Assembly: GCF_010882125.1 (NCBI RefSeq)
Contig: NZ_JAAGVZ010000004.1
Coordinates: 1-64,000 of the forward strand
Direction: 5' to 3'
From: Peribacillus alkalitolerans
GTDB taxonomy: Bacteria; Bacillota; Bacilli; Bacillales; DSM-1321
Length of the DNA stretch: 64,000 nucleotides
Below, one piece after another: positions 19,400-29,136 of the stretch; position 1 is the stretch's first letter; every line of letters starts with the position of its first letter. The notes under the pieces were generated by a model, which saw only the letters and a program-made list of their open reading frames with translations, had not been told where the DNA came from and did not search any database. The position numbers and the translations under genes were made by a program.

Positions 19400-19433
19400 A
19401 AAAAGCCATCGATTCTTTAATCGATGGCTTTTT
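19400..19433 (+). terminator. ygaE terminator
   Basis: A 15-bp perfect stem (19400-19414 with 19419-19433) with a CTTT loop, A-rich on the left and T-rich on the right, is usable in both directions. Confidence 0.9.
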
Positions 19434-19434
19434 C

Positions 19435-19533
19435 TTATTGCACACGCACTGTTATTGTCTTGGATATATTGCCTGCTTTGTCTTTTGAATACAAAACAAG
19501 GTATGTTCCTTTTCTTTGTTTAGGGACTTCATT
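19435..19533 (-). pseudogene. Vestigial C-terminal Ig-like domain fragment
   Basis: The minus strand encodes, just before a stop at 19435, a peptide containing GTYLVLYSKDKAGNISKTIT. This resembles the last strands of bacterial Ig-like (Big_3/HYR-type) repeats, which typically end GTYTVTYTATDAAGN and then T-rich strands. The frame is closed by TAG 33 codons upstream and there is no start or ribosome binding site. I read it as the tail of a lost surface or secreted protein gene. Confidence 0.4.
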
Positions 19534-19590
19534 CTAAAAATGATTTCTTAGTCAACCTGCTTTTATACTGCCAAATTATACTTTCCTAAA

Positions 19591-19623
19591 GAAAAAAATA
19601 CAGCTGAATCAGTTCAGCTGTAT
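19591..19623 (-). terminator. app operon terminator
   Basis: On the minus strand ATACAGCTGAA pairs with TTCAGCTGTAT and is followed by seven T residues, a few bases past the last permease gene. Confidence 0.9.
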
Positions 19624-19626
19624 CTT

Positions 19627-20526
19627 TTAACTCTTCATACGAGGGTCTAATGCATCGCGTAATCCGTCACCCATTAGGTTGAAACCAAGGACTGTAAGCA
19701 TAATCGCCAGACCTGGGAATACCATTGTCCATGGAGCTTGGATTAGGAACTGCTTTGCATCCGAAAGCATTTTCCCCCATTCAGGGAAAGGCACTTCTGC
19801 TCCTAGACCTAGGAAACCAAGCGCAGCACATTCGATGATTGCAGTGGCAATCGCTAATGTTCCTTGAACTATAATCGGAGCCAAACTATTTGGTAATACG
19901 TGATGGAATAGTATTCTAGCATTACTCATACCTATTGCTTTAGCAGCTACGATGTATTCTTCTTCTTTAATACTCAAAACACGGGAACGAATCAAACGTC
20001 CGAAGGTTGGAATATTAATGATTGCGATTGCGATCAAGGCATTTTTTAGAGAAGGACCTAATACCGCTACAATGGCGATTGCAAGCAAAATACTTGGAAA
20101 CGCAAGCATGATGTCAAATACACGAGAAATTAGTGCATCTGCCCACTTCCCATAGTAACCGGCTATAATTCCTAATAGACATCCGACTACAATCGAACCA
20201 ACTACCGAGAAGGTACCAACCCATAATGAAATTCTAGCACCATAAATGACACGAGATAAAACATCACGACCAAAATCGTCCGTTCCAAACCAATGCTCGC
20301 TAGATGGTGATTGAAGGGCTTGAGTCAATTTTTGATCATTCATCCCTTCAGGTGCAATGAACGGTGCAAATATCGCTAAAATAACAAAAAATAAAACGAT
20401 GACGGTACCCACTAATGCCAGCTTATTTTTCCGAAAGCTTCTCCAAGCTTCTACCCATGGAGAAACTACTTTTTCTTCTTTTTCTATAATCGGTGCTTGA
20501 TATTTAGGATTTGTTGATAATTCCAT
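19627..20526 (-). CDS. appC: Peptide ABC transporter permease, OppC/DppC/AppC type
   Basis: A 299-residue inner-membrane permease with a hydrophilic N-terminus, one helix, then the periplasmic segment containing HWFGTDDFGRDVLSR and a BPD_transp_1 domain. The EAA loop appears as AAKAIGMSNARILFHHVLPN. It forms the translocation channel with the preceding permease. It is last in a five-gene ATPase-ATPase-binding protein-permease-permease operon, the order of the B. subtilis appDFABC oligopeptide system. The substrate could still be dipeptides, oligopeptides or nickel. Confidence 0.88.
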   Translation of the reverse strand: MELSTNPKYQAPIIEKEEKVVSPWVEAWRSFRKNKLALVGTVIVLFFVILAIFAPFIAPEGMNDQKLTQALQSPSSEHWFGTDDFGRDVLSRVIYGARISLWVGTFSVVGSIVVGCLLGIIAGYYGKWADALISRVFDIMLAFPSILLAIAIVAVLGPSLKNALIAIAIINIPTFGRLIRSRVLSIKEEEYIVAAKAIGMSNARILFHHVLPNSLAPIIVQGTLAIATAIIECAALGFLGLGAEVPFPEWGKMLSDAKQFLIQAPWTMVFPGLAIMLTVLGFNLMGDGLRDALDPRMKS

Positions 20527-20546
20527 AGTATGAAAATCCTCCCTTC

Positions 20547-21560
20547 TTAACGGTATTTGATTCTTGGATCAATGGCTGCATACAATAAATCGACCACTAG
20601 ATTGATCAATACAAATATGAGAGCAACAATTAGAACTCCTGATTGAATTACAGGATAATCACGATAATTGATTGCTTCATAAATGTAACGACCGATTCCA
20701 GGCCAACTGAAAATTGTTTCAGTCAAGATCGCTCCACCGAGCAGTAGACCCATTTGTAAACCGATTACCGTTAATACAGGAATAACTGCATTCTTTAATG
20801 AGTGTTTATATACTACCCAGAACATTCTTAATCCTTTGGCGCGAGCTGTACGGATAAAATCAGAACGCATCACCTCTAACATCGTAGAACGTGTAATACG
20901 GGCGATGATTGCCATTGGGATTGTAGCTAGGGCAACGCTAGGTAATACTAGATGTTTAACAACTTCTACAAATTGATCCATTCTGCCTTGTAACAAAGTA
21001 TCGATAATATACAGATTTGTAATCGCCTCTACTGGATTCCTAACTTCATCACGTCCAGATGTTGGCAGCCAATCAAGGTTAATGGCAAATACCCACTGTT
21101 CCATCAATCCTAGCCAAAAGATTGGCATGGATACCCCAATTAACGCAAAAATCATTGCAACGTAATCAAACCAGGAATTTTGGTACCAAGCACTGATAAT
21201 CCCAGCATTAACCCCAATGAAAATGGCGATTAGCATAGCACATAATGACAACTCAAGTGTAGCTGCCAAGTATGGCCAAATCTCTCCACTGATAGGAGAT
21301 GATGTACGAAGCGATTCTCCTAAGTCACCACTTAGTAATCCTCCGACATATTTTATGTATTGTGTATACCATGGTTGGTCAAGCCCAAGCGCTTTAGTCA
21401 TGTCAGCAATTGCTTCTTTTGTCGCAAGCTGGCCTAGAATGATTTGTGCAGGATCTCCAGGGATTGCACGAATCATGAAAAAGACGATCAACGAAAGTCC
21501 AAATAAAACCGGTACTAAATGTAAAATCCTTCTGATTGTATATGCGAGCACATTATCCAC
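20547..21560 (-). CDS. appB: Peptide ABC transporter permease, OppB/DppB/AppB type
   Basis: A 337-residue permease with the N-terminal OppB motif RRILHLVPVLFGLSLIVF and the segment IPGDPA. The EAA loop is TARAKGLRMFWVVYKHSLKN and the C-terminus is AAIDPRIKYR. Five to six membrane helices are visible. The start is GTG within GTGGATAATGTG, with AAGG just before it. It lies downstream of the binding-protein gene across a strong hairpin, a common way to lower expression relative to the binding protein. Confidence 0.88.
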   Translation of the reverse strand: MDNVLAYTIRRILHLVPVLFGLSLIVFFMIRAIPGDPAQIILGQLATKEAIADMTKALGLDQPWYTQYIKYVGGLLSGDLGESLRTSSPISGEIWPYLAATLELSLCAMLIAIFIGVNAGIISAWYQNSWFDYVAMIFALIGVSMPIFWLGLMEQWVFAINLDWLPTSGRDEVRNPVEAITNLYIIDTLLQGRMDQFVEVVKHLVLPSVALATIPMAIIARITRSTMLEVMRSDFIRTARAKGLRMFWVVYKHSLKNAVIPVLTVIGLQMGLLLGGAILTETIFSWPGIGRYIYEAINYRDYPVIQSGVLIVALIFVLINLVVDLLYAAIDPRIKYR

Positions 21561-21593
21561 CTACCTTAAAAGCTTGTACACTTCCATTTGAAT

Positions 21594-21625
21594 GGAAAGG
21601 GAAGTCAAAATTGACCTCCCTTTCC
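21594..21625 (-). terminator. Intercistronic hairpin between appA and appB
   Basis: A long imperfect stem (GGAAAGGGA and GTCAA paired with TTGAC and TCCCTTTCC) has no T run after it on the minus strand. It is more likely an mRNA-stabilising or partial attenuator hairpin protecting the binding-protein message than a full terminator. Confidence 0.5.
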
Positions 21626-21634
21626 AATTATTTG

Positions 21635-23236
21635 CTATTTAATTTCTACATTTAAGAAAATATCTGATCCAGTTGGATGTGGAAGGAAGTTCTTAACTTT
21701 AGCACTACCTGCCAATGCTGGTTCAGAGTGAACAAGTGGAATCCATGGAGCGTCATCCTTGATGATAAGTTGAGCTTCCTTGTAAAGCTTGTCACGCTCA
21801 GCTTCATCAACTGTAGCTTGAGCTTTTACTAACAAATCATGAACTTCTTGGTTTTTGTAGTAAGAATAGTTATTGCTTTCGATGCTATCTTGATCAAGAA
21901 GAACGTATAAGAAGTTGTCAGCATCCCCATTGTCACCAGTCCAACCAAGTAAGAATGAATCTGCTTCTCCCATACGAGCTTTATCTAGGTAAGTACCCCA
22001 CTCATAAGAAACGATTTTAGCTTTTACGCCGATAGCCGCAAAGTTAGCTTGAATTGCTTCAGCCACTTTTTTACCATCTGGCATATAAGGTCTAGCAACT
22101 GGCATTGCCCAAAGTTCCATTTCAAAACCATCAGCGTATCCAGCTTGCGCTAACAATTCTTTTGCTTTCTCTGGGTTGTAATCGTAATCTTGAACGTCAT
22201 CATTGTATCCTGCTACTACAGGAGGCATAGGGTTTTTCGCTGCTGTTGCTTTTCCTGCATAGAATGTATCGATAAGAGCTTGCTTATCGACTGCATGGTT
22301 TAATGCTTGACGAACTAATTTTTCCTTAAGAGGACCACGTGTACTAGTTAAACCAAGGTATCCAACGTTTAATGAAGGACGGTTGAATACTTGAAGATTT
22401 GCATTAGCTTCAATTCCAGGAACATCACTGAAGTTTACTCCATCGATTAGATCAACTTCTCCAGCGTTTAACGCATTTAGACGAGCGGAATTCTCAGGAA
22501 TTACTGTGAAAATTAGGCCATCTAACTTAGGAAGACCTTTTTCCCAATAATTTTCATTTTTCACAAGTGTAACTTTTTCGTTACGTTTCCATTCTTTGAA
22601 TACGAATGGACCAGTACCTACTGGATTTTCAGCAAATTTGTCACCGTGCTTTTCGATTGCTGCAGGGCTTGCAATCGCGAATGGAGACATTGCTAAGTTT
22701 TTAAAGAATGGTGCAAGTGGAGTGTTAAGCTTAAATTCTACTGTTTTTGCGTCAACTGCCGTTACGGAATCAATACGATCTCCGAATTGGGAGTTATAGT
22801 AATAGAACTGCTCTTTGTTTCCTGCTTTCCAACGCTCGAAGTTGAATACAACAGCGTCAGCATTGAAATCTGTACCATCGTGGAATTTTACCCCTTCACG
22901 AAGTGTAAGCGTATACGTTAATCCGTCTTCGCTTGCATTCCACTCAGTAGCCAAACCTGGGTGTAATTCTGTATCTTGAGGACCGAACTCAATTAGAGTT
23001 TCGTAGATGTTCTTAGTAACTTTGAATGCTTCCCCTTCAGTGGTAGCAGCTGGGTCTAGTGAAGTGGAGTCTCCACCACGACCAAATACTAACGTACCGC
23101 CTGTAGCTTTTTCTTCTGTTTTTCCATCTGATTTTCCATCAGATTTTTCTCCTGCTGTGTCTTTGCTACAGCCTACCAAAGCAAGTGATAGGACCATGAC
23201 AATGGACATCAGCAACATCCAAGTGCGCTTTTTCAT
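21635..23236 (-). CDS. appA: Peptide ABC transporter solute-binding lipoprotein (SBP_bac_5)
   Basis: A 533-residue lipoprotein. The signal peptide MKKRTWMLLMSIVMVLS ends in lipobox ALVGC, then a Ser/Lys/Asp-rich linker leads to the mature SBP_bac_5 domain, starting with FGRGGDSTSLDPAATTEG. The sequence RQALNHAVDKQALI and the terminal VKNFLPHPTGSD are typical of dipeptide/oligopeptide binding proteins. It captures peptides at the outer face of the membrane for the associated permeases. AAAGGGGG lies before the ATG. Its place after two ATPase genes matches appA. Confidence 0.9.
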   Translation of the reverse strand: MKKRTWMLLMSIVMVLSLALVGCSKDTAGEKSDGKSDGKTEEKATGGTLVFGRGGDSTSLDPAATTEGEAFKVTKNIYETLIEFGPQDTELHPGLATEWNASEDGLTYTLTLREGVKFHDGTDFNADAVVFNFERWKAGNKEQFYYYNSQFGDRIDSVTAVDAKTVEFKLNTPLAPFFKNLAMSPFAIASPAAIEKHGDKFAENPVGTGPFVFKEWKRNEKVTLVKNENYWEKGLPKLDGLIFTVIPENSARLNALNAGEVDLIDGVNFSDVPGIEANANLQVFNRPSLNVGYLGLTSTRGPLKEKLVRQALNHAVDKQALIDTFYAGKATAAKNPMPPVVAGYNDDVQDYDYNPEKAKELLAQAGYADGFEMELWAMPVARPYMPDGKKVAEAIQANFAAIGVKAKIVSYEWGTYLDKARMGEADSFLLGWTGDNGDADNFLYVLLDQDSIESNNYSYYKNQEVHDLLVKAQATVDEAERDKLYKEAQLIIKDDAPWIPLVHSEPALAGSAKVKNFLPHPTGSDIFLNVEIK

Positions 23237-23316
23237 GCTTATCCCCCTTTATCTGTTTTCGGCAGAAACTGCCAACTATATTGTCAATACTGGCTTACCC
23301 CCATTCTAGTTAAGGG

Positions 23317-24285
23317 TTATGTATATAAATGGCAAGCAGCATAATGACCTGGTTCAACTTCTTTAAGCTCTGGTCTAGTAGTAGTACAAATGTCCATACA
23401 AGACTTACAACGAGTGTGGAAAGCACATCCAAGTGGCGGATTGGCCGGGCTTGGAATATCACCTGTTAACAACTGTCTTTCTTTTTTAATCGTTGGATCT
23501 GGAATAGGAACAGCTGCCAATAAAGCTTCTGTATATGGATGGAGCGGCTTTTCATAAAGTTTTTCCGCATCCGTGATTTCTACTAGACGGCCTAGGTACA
23601 TGACTCCTACTCTATCACTTATATGCCGGACTACCCCTAAATCATGTGCGATAAATAAATAGGTTAGTCCAAATTCCTTTTGTAAATCTTCCAATAGATT
23701 TAGAACCTGGGATTGGATGGATACATCAAGTGCAGAAACTGGCTCATCGGCAATGATTAACTTAGGCTTTGTCATCAGCGCGCGTGCGATTCCAATCCTT
23801 TGTCGTTGACCGCCACTGAACTGATGAGGATAACGTTTTGCATGATAACTACTCAGACCGACAGTCTCTAACATTTCATGGACCATTTTCTTTCTTTCTT
23901 TCGCATTACCGATTCCATGAACAATCAATGGCTCTTCTAAAATTTTCTCAACAGTATGGCGGGGATTGAGTGATGCATATGGATCTTGGAAAACCATTTG
24001 CACATCCTTACGTACTTTCCTCATCTCCCCACTAGAAAGAGAGGTTAAGACTTTTCCTTCAAATTCAACCTGTCCTTCAGTCGGTTCTATCAATCTCATT
24101 AACATACGACCTGTAGTGGATTTTCCACAGCCTGATTCTCCCACTAAACCAAGAGTCTCTCCTTTTTTGACGAAGAAACTGACATCATCAACTGCTTTTA
24201 CATCACCGACTTTTTTTCCTAATACACCAGCGTTAATCGGGAAGTATTTTTTAAGATTATCAACTTTCAGCAATACTTCTGTCAT
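23317..24285 (-). CDS. appF: Peptide ABC transporter ATPase, OppF/AppF type
   Basis: A 322-residue ATPase with Walker A GESGCGKST, signature FSGGQRQRIGIARAL, Walker B LIIADEPVSALD and H-loop FIAHD. The C-terminal oligopeptide domain has CxxC-type cysteines (GCAFHTRCKSCMDIC) of the family. The start is the ATG at 24285, with GGAGGCGG just upstream, overlapping the previous gene's TGA (ATGA), so translation is coupled. The frame continues 11 codons upstream without support. It pairs with the preceding ATPase. Confidence 0.9.
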   Translation of the reverse strand: MTEVLLKVDNLKKYFPINAGVLGKKVGDVKAVDDVSFFVKKGETLGLVGESGCGKSTTGRMLMRLIEPTEGQVEFEGKVLTSLSSGEMRKVRKDVQMVFQDPYASLNPRHTVEKILEEPLIVHGIGNAKERKKMVHEMLETVGLSSYHAKRYPHQFSGGQRQRIGIARALMTKPKLIIADEPVSALDVSIQSQVLNLLEDLQKEFGLTYLFIAHDLGVVRHISDRVGVMYLGRLVEITDAEKLYEKPLHPYTEALLAAVPIPDPTIKKERQLLTGDIPSPANPPLGCAFHTRCKSCMDICTTTRPELKEVEPGHYAACHLYT

Positions 24286-25274
24286 ACTACCGCCTCCTTC
24301 TCTTGATGCAAGAAGCAACGGACATAATGCCCTTCCTCACCACTTTGGAAAAGATCAGGACTTTCACTTAAGCAACGTTCATGTACGTGTTCACAACGTG
24401 CTGCAAATCTGCAACCTGTTTGAATGGAACCTGGCTTCGGTACATTCCCTGGTATTGAATACAGCCTTTCCTTCTTATCTCGGATGTCAGGGACTGAACG
24501 AAGTAGCCCGACAGTGTAGGGATGCTTCGGATCTTTGAAAATCGTTTCAACTGTGGCTTCCTCTACAACCTTACCTGCATACATGACGATGACTCGTTGG
24601 CATAGTTCAGCAACAACGCCAAGGTCATGGGTAATCATGATAATTGCGGTATCTAGCTTTTCATTCAGTTCTTTCATCAAAGATAGGATTTGCGCTTGAA
24701 TGGTTACGTCTAAAGCAGTGGTCGGCTCATCCGCAATCAATAGTTTCGGGTGACACGATAATGCCATCGCAATCATGACACGCTGTCTCATTCCTCCTGA
24801 TAACTGATGAGGATATTCCTTCATGATTGCCTCAGCTCTAGGTAGACCAACTAGCTTTAACATTTCAACCGCTTGTTGGAAGACTTCTTTCTTAGTCATT
24901 TTCTTATGTATTTGTATTGCTTCGGTTAATTGATCACCGATTGTAAATAGTGGGTTCAATGAAGTCATTGGTTCTTGGAAAATCATCGCTACTTCATTTC
25001 CACGAATTTGCCTCATTCTTTTTTCTGAGGCATCCACAAGGTTTTCCCCGTTAAGTAAAATCTCTCCACCAGCAATTTTCCCTGGTGGCTGTGGAATCAA
25101 TTTCATGATGGATAGAGATGTGACACTCTTTCCACACCCTGATTCGCCAACAATCCCGAGTATTTCACCTTTATTAACAGAAAAACTAACTTCGTCAACT
25201 GCAGGAATATCTCCATCTGATGAGATAAATGTAGTTTTTAATTCTTTAACATCTAAAACCGGAGCTTGACTCAA
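24282..25274 (-). CDS. appD: Peptide ABC transporter ATPase, OppD/AppD type
   Basis: A 330-residue ATPase with Walker A GESGCGKSV, signature LSGGMRQRVMIAMAL, Walker B LLIADEPTTALD and H-loop MITHD. The OppD-type C-terminal cysteine segment is GCRFAARCEHVHERC. I chose the TTG at 25274 because AAAGGAG sits eight bases upstream; the TTG six codons earlier overlaps that ribosome binding site. It is the first gene of the five-gene operon. The region upstream to 25420 must hold the promoter, but no clear one stands out. Confidence 0.88.
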   Translation of the reverse strand: MSQAPVLDVKELKTTFISSDGDIPAVDEVSFSVNKGEILGIVGESGCGKSVTSLSIMKLIPQPPGKIAGGEILLNGENLVDASEKRMRQIRGNEVAMIFQEPMTSLNPLFTIGDQLTEAIQIHKKMTKKEVFQQAVEMLKLVGLPRAEAIMKEYPHQLSGGMRQRVMIAMALSCHPKLLIADEPTTALDVTIQAQILSLMKELNEKLDTAIIMITHDLGVVAELCQRVIVMYAGKVVEEATVETIFKDPKHPYTVGLLRSVPDIRDKKERLYSIPGNVPKPGSIQTGCRFAARCEHVHERCLSESPDLFQSGEEGHYVRCFLHQEKEAVV

Positions 25275-25772
25275 TCTCTTTACTCCTTTCAATCTATATT
25301 CGTTATGTAAGACTATTTGATGATAAAAGTTACTTGCTAACTATCACCTTTAGCTTGTCCCAAGTTCCATTACTATTTTTTAATAGTTTTACATTGTATG
25401 ATACGAGATAAAAAAACTTGAATAATATCTTTTATTATTCTATAAAAAACTATTCTATAAGTCTACTTATTTTTCTGAATTATTTAAAGATAGAGAAGAT
25501 TCGCTGTTTAATTAGTGTTATTAACCTTTTCTTTTGCAATTCCTTTTTCCAACATAATAAGTATATGAATTTCTTTTTAATTCGTGGTATTTGCCATCAC
25601 CAAACTTCGAATATCAAAATTATTTTCAGAACGTTTTCATTAATTCAAAGAGCCGATAGAATTAGGATTTTATACCTACTTATTTCCATTTTCTATCTAC
25701 TGTTTAAAATATTGAAAAAACGTTTTTTCCTTAAAAGGCTACCCTAAAAATGCCCCCAAATATCATAGATAA

Positions 25773-25817
25773 GTGTCAGTTATTAGAATGTCAGGCACTT
25801 CTAAATGTACCTGACAC
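25773..25817. repeat. Inverted repeat GTGTCAG...CTGACAC
   Basis: GTGTCAG at 25773-25779 pairs with CTGACAC at 25811-25817. An inner pair, TGTCAGG with CCTGACA (25790-25796 and 25810-25816), offers an alternative fold. Similar AGTGTCAGG-type intergenic repeats are familiar from other Bacillus genomes. Function unknown. Confidence 0.5.
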
Positions 25818-25905
25818 CTTTAACCTCACTAAAATTGATTTAACTCATGGGTGAATTTTTGTTTAGGTTTTGGGTTGGAATTGTCGAAAAATCGATATTT
25901 TGTGA

Positions 25906-25995
25906 TTTTCGATTGTATTTTTGCCGTTTCGATTTTATTTTTCCTGGTTCGAATGTATTTTTCCAGTTTCGATATTAAATCTTCAGTTTCGATTA
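25906..25995. repeat. Degenerate 20-bp tandem repeat
   Basis: Units beginning near 25906, 25926, 25947, 25966 and 25986 share the core TTTCGAT followed by an A/T stretch and TTTTTCC(A/T)G. Unit lengths are 19 to 21 bases, so the array does not keep a reading frame. The repeats are imperfect and directly adjacent, which excludes a CRISPR array. Confidence 0.6.
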
Positions 25996-26107
25996 AAGAA
26001 ATGGGTTTCCTTCTAATAAACAATTAAATTTCATACAGGATATTAGGATTTAAGGCAGAACTGAAGATGAAAATACATAATGGAGTAGTGAATGGGTTAT
26101 AGCCAAT

Positions 26108-26141
26108 AAAAAAAGGTTCAAGACCATTTTTGTCTTGAACC
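26108..26141 (-). terminator. ygaD terminator
   Basis: On the minus strand GGTTCAAGAC pairs with GTCTTGAACC (10 bp, seven-base loop) and is followed by a long T run, just after the ygaD stop. Confidence 0.9.
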
Positions 26142-26148
26142 CGTTACA

Positions 26149-27897
26149 TTAACTTTCCAATTGTTGTACTTGGAATAACCTATAATAGTGGCCTTGCTGC
26201 TTCATCAATTCTTCATGTGAACCGATTTCTGTAATTTCTCCATTTTCAATATGGACGATTCGGTCTGCATGAGTGATGGTCGATAGACGATGAGCTACGA
26301 TAAAGGTCGTACGGTCCTTCGCCAATTTTTCTAAAGCTTCTTGGATAAGGTGCTCACTTTCTAAATCCAAAGCGGAAGTCGCTTCATCCAAAACTAAGAT
26401 GGGAGGGTTTTTCAAAAACACTCGTGCGATGGCAACTCTTTGTTTTTGACCTCCAGACAATTTTACTCCTCGTTCTCCAACCTTTGTATCATATCCCTCT
26501 GGTAAATTCATGATAAAATCATGAGCGTTGGCTGCTTCTGCAGCCGCACGCACTTCTTCCATACTCGCATCAGGTTTACCCAAAAGTATATTTTCTTTAA
26601 CTGAATCACTGAATAATATATTATCCTGGAGAACCATCCCGATTTTATCTCGAAGTGTTCGAACCTTGAAATCCCGGATATCTGTACCATCCAGAAGAAT
26701 TCTGCCTTCAGTCACATCGTAGAAACGAGGGATCAAACTGACTAGTGAGGATTTTCCTCCCCCACTCATACCAACTAAAGCGATTGTTTCTCCTTGTTTT
26801 ACATCCAGGTAGACATTCTTTAAAACATTCTCTTCTCCTTCATTATAGGAAAAGCTTATATGATCAAAAGTGATATCTCCTTTTACATCCTTGCATTCCT
26901 TGGCATTTGGTTTATCCTCAATATCATACTTTTCATCGATGAACTCAAACACCCGATCCATTGAAGCGATAGACTGTGTCATCGTTGTGGATGAATTCAC
27001 CAATCTCCTCAATGGGTTATAGAGTCGATCAATGTAAGCAATGAAAGCAATCATCGTTCCGACAGACATGTTCCTTTCTATCACCAAGAATGCTGAATAA
27101 CCAATTACTAAGAGAGGAGCAATATCTGTAATGGTGTTTACGACAGCAAATGATTTCGCATTCCATCGGGTATGTTCCAAGGCTTTGACAAGAAAGTTTT
27201 TGTTTTGATGGTCGAAGCGCTTCTGCTCATGATGTTCTATGGCAAAGCTCTTTATTACCGGCATACCCTGTACTCTTTCGTGCAAATAGCTTTGGACTTC
27301 CGCCAGCGCCTGCGATCTTTCTCTTGTTAACTTACGAAGCTTACCGAAAAAGTACCGGACGGAAAATGCATAAAATGGGAAAAGAATTAGCGAAACGATT
27401 GTAAGCTTCACATTCATTGTTGCCATGACTATAATAGCTATGATAATTGTCGCTATATCAAGCCAAAGATTCATTAATCCAGATATCACAAAGTTCTTGG
27501 TCTGCTCAACGTCATTGATGACCCTAGAAATCACTTCACCAGCTCTTGTGTTCGCATAATAACGGAAGCTAAGCTTTTGAATATGTGAAAAAAGCTGATC
27601 CCGAATGTCATAAAGGATTTTACTGCCAGTCCATTGCGCAAAATATTGACGGTAATATTCTATCGGTGGTCGTAGAATAACAAACACCACTAACATGATT
27701 GCCATTACCTGCACAAGCTTTTCTTTCTTATCTCCAGAGGTTAAATTGTCATTACCTACTACATCATCAATAACATATTTAATCAGTAATGGAATCATGA
27801 GAGGAATGGCAAACTTAATGACACCGATGATGATAGTTCCAATAATTTGCCATTTATATGGTTTGACGAACGTCATATATCGCTTAATACTACTCAC
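26149..27897 (-). CDS. ygaD: YgaD-type ABC exporter (fused membrane and ATPase domains)
   Basis: A 582-residue half-transporter with an N-terminal six-helix ABC_membrane domain (to about residue 310) and a C-terminal ATPase. Walker A is GMSGGGKSS, the signature is [13 protein letters not shown], Walker B is [12 protein letters not shown] and the H-loop is VAHRL. Such proteins act as homo- or heterodimeric exporters of drugs or lipids; the substrate here is unknown. I chose the GTG at 27897 because AGAGG lies seven bases upstream; the ATG seven codons earlier has no ribosome binding site. Synteny with ntdP supports ygaD. Confidence 0.85.
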   Translation of the reverse strand: MSSIKRYMTFVKPYKWQIIGTIIIGVIKFAIPLMIPLLIKYVIDDVVGNDNLTSGDKKEKLVQVMAIMLVVFVILRPPIEYYRQYFAQWTGSKILYDIRDQLFSHIQKLSFRYYANTRAGEVISRVINDVEQTKNFVISGLMNLWLDIATIIIAIIVMATMNVKLTIVSLILFPFYAFSVRYFFGKLRKLTRERSQALAEVQSYLHERVQGMPVIKSFAIEHHEQKRFDHQNKNFLVKALEHTRWNAKSFAVVNTITDIAPLLVIGYSAFLVIERNMSVGTMIAFIAYIDRLYNPLRRLVNSSTTMTQSIASMDRVFEFIDEKYDIEDKPNAKECKDVKGDITFDHISFSYNEGEENVLKNVYLDVKQGETIALVGMSGGGKSSLVSLIPRFYDVTEGRILLDGTDIRDFKVRTLRDKIGMVLQDNILFSDSVKENILLGKPDASMEEVRAAAEAANAHDFIMNLPEGYDTKVGERGVKLSGGQKQRVAIARVFLKNPPILVLDEATSALDLESEHLIQEALEKLAKDRTTFIVAHRLSTITHADRIVHIENGEITEIGSHEELMKQQGHYYRLFQVQQLES

Positions 27898-27972
27898 TTT
27901 TTCGCCTCTAATCTTCATCCAGAATATTGGGATATCCCCAAAATGGTTTAAGGACCATACCCTTTTTCAATA

Positions 27973-27998
27973 CAAAAACCTGTTGTTGACACAACAGG
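27973..27998 (-). terminator. ntdP terminator
   Basis: On the minus strand CCTGTTGT pairs with ACAACAGG across a four-base loop and is followed by TTTTTG, between ntdP and ygaD. Confidence 0.8.
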
Positions 27999-28013
27999 CC
28001 TTTCAATTCACTT

Positions 28014-28544
28014 TCATCTTCGATACGTCAAGTATCGTTCATACCAAGAATCAATAAACTCCGCAGAAAAGGGTCCTTTACGTTGTCTAATCCAGAAAAT
28101 AAGCTTGTCCACATTTTTTTGTAGAATCTTATCAATCACTTCTGGATAGTTCATCTCTTTCCGATGCCTTTCATATTCATCTTCATCCAATAAGGTAAAT
28201 GTCATATCTGGATATACCTTGATGTCTAGATCATAATCAATATACTTCAGTGCTTCATTGTCATACACAAACGGAGAACTGATGTTGCAGTAATAATAGA
28301 CTCCGTCCTCACGTAGCATACCGATAATATTAAACCAATACTGTGAATGAAAATAACAAATGGCAGGTTCTCTTGTAATCCAAGTCCTTCCATCGGACTC
28401 TGTCACCATCGTTCGATCATTGGCGGCAATTACAAGGTTTTGGGTTCCTTTTAATACGGTGGTTTCTTCCCAGATTCGATGGATATGGCCGTTATGCTTA
28501 TAACTATGGATTTGTATTCTTTCTCCTTCGATGGGAATACCCAT
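28014..28544 (-). CDS. ntdP: Nucleoside tri-/diphosphatase (YgaC/NtdP, DUF402)
   Basis: A 176-residue soluble DUF402 protein nearly identical in length and sequence pattern to B. subtilis YgaC. Motifs include [38 protein letters not shown] and [13 protein letters not shown]. Relatives hydrolyse nucleoside tri- and diphosphates with a divalent metal. A ribosome binding site AGGGGAG precedes the ATG. It has its own terminator and a long 5' region (see 28560-28760). Confidence 0.92.
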   Translation of the reverse strand: MGIPIEGERIQIHSYKHNGHIHRIWEETTVLKGTQNLVIAANDRTMVTESDGRTWITREPAICYFHSQYWFNIIGMLREDGVYYYCNISSPFVYDNEALKYIDYDLDIKVYPDMTFTLLDEDEYERHRKEMNYPEVIDKILQKNVDKLIFWIRQRKGPFSAEFIDSWYERYLTYRR

Positions 28545-29136
28545 TCTTCTCCCCTACTTTCAACGAAAAGCGTATCCTCCTATTCATAGACCTGACAGAC
28601 ATAAGATGGCTACCAAGTAGACTACTGACTCCGTAGCGGGTTGCTAAGACATTCGACCGACCAAGTTTACGTTCTATGGAAACGTTGGTAATAACATATC
28701 CTATGCATCTGGGCTAGGTGTAGAAGCTATACACGATTCAAAGTACAAATGCGGTAATTAAATACCACACTTGTCAAGATCATAATTTTTTAAATTGGTT
28801 TTGTTTGTATATTACCTTATTATAGCGATTAAAAAGAAAATTTAAAACAAAAGAGATGGAAAATCATAGCTTTCTCCTAAATTCGCCTATATATAACTGG
28901 TTACAAGATAGAAAATTTTCGTTTTATCGAGCCTTAAGGCTAAGTAAGAGTCTTGCTAGGACTCATTCTATATTCCCGTATTGGTCAATGGATCGACTGC
29001 CCTCAAAGTCTGCTAACGTAAAAATAACATAAAAAAAGACCCTCTTATGAGCGGCCTCGTCGTATCGTGTACTATTCATTTCCTTGAAGGAAGTACCTGA
29101 ACTAACTATCAGTTTTAAGTTTAATTCCCCTCAACT
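28545..29136. other. 590-base gap upstream of ntdP with hairpin-forming segment
   Basis: No credible ORF is present. The part nearest ntdP (28560-28760) is less AT-rich than normal intergenic DNA. It holds several small dyads: AGTAG/CTACT around 28616-28626, CCAAGTTT paired with AAACGTTGG (about 28671-28687) and GTGTA/TACAC (about 28719-28733). On the minus strand this would be a long structured ntdP leader. The remainder to 29136 shows only a GAGTC/GACTC hairpin near 28950. Confidence 0.4.

Larger units (their letters stand above)
25275..26107. other. Long AT-rich gap with two small repeat features
   Basis: About 830 bases between appD and ygaD lack a credible gene; frames here are low-complexity and have no supported start. 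Two structures stand out and are listed separately: a GTGTCAG/CTGACAC inverted repeat near 25773 and a degenerate 20-bp tandem repeat near 25906. Confidence 0.6.

Noticed and set aside
25418-25747. Plus-strand 109-codon ORF upstream of ygaD
   Set aside because: Low-complexity Phe/Ile/Lys-rich translation of AT-rich DNA without a ribosome binding site.
25906-25995. 20-bp repeats, possible CRISPR array
   Set aside because: Units are degenerate and adjacent with no spacers; no cas gene is present.
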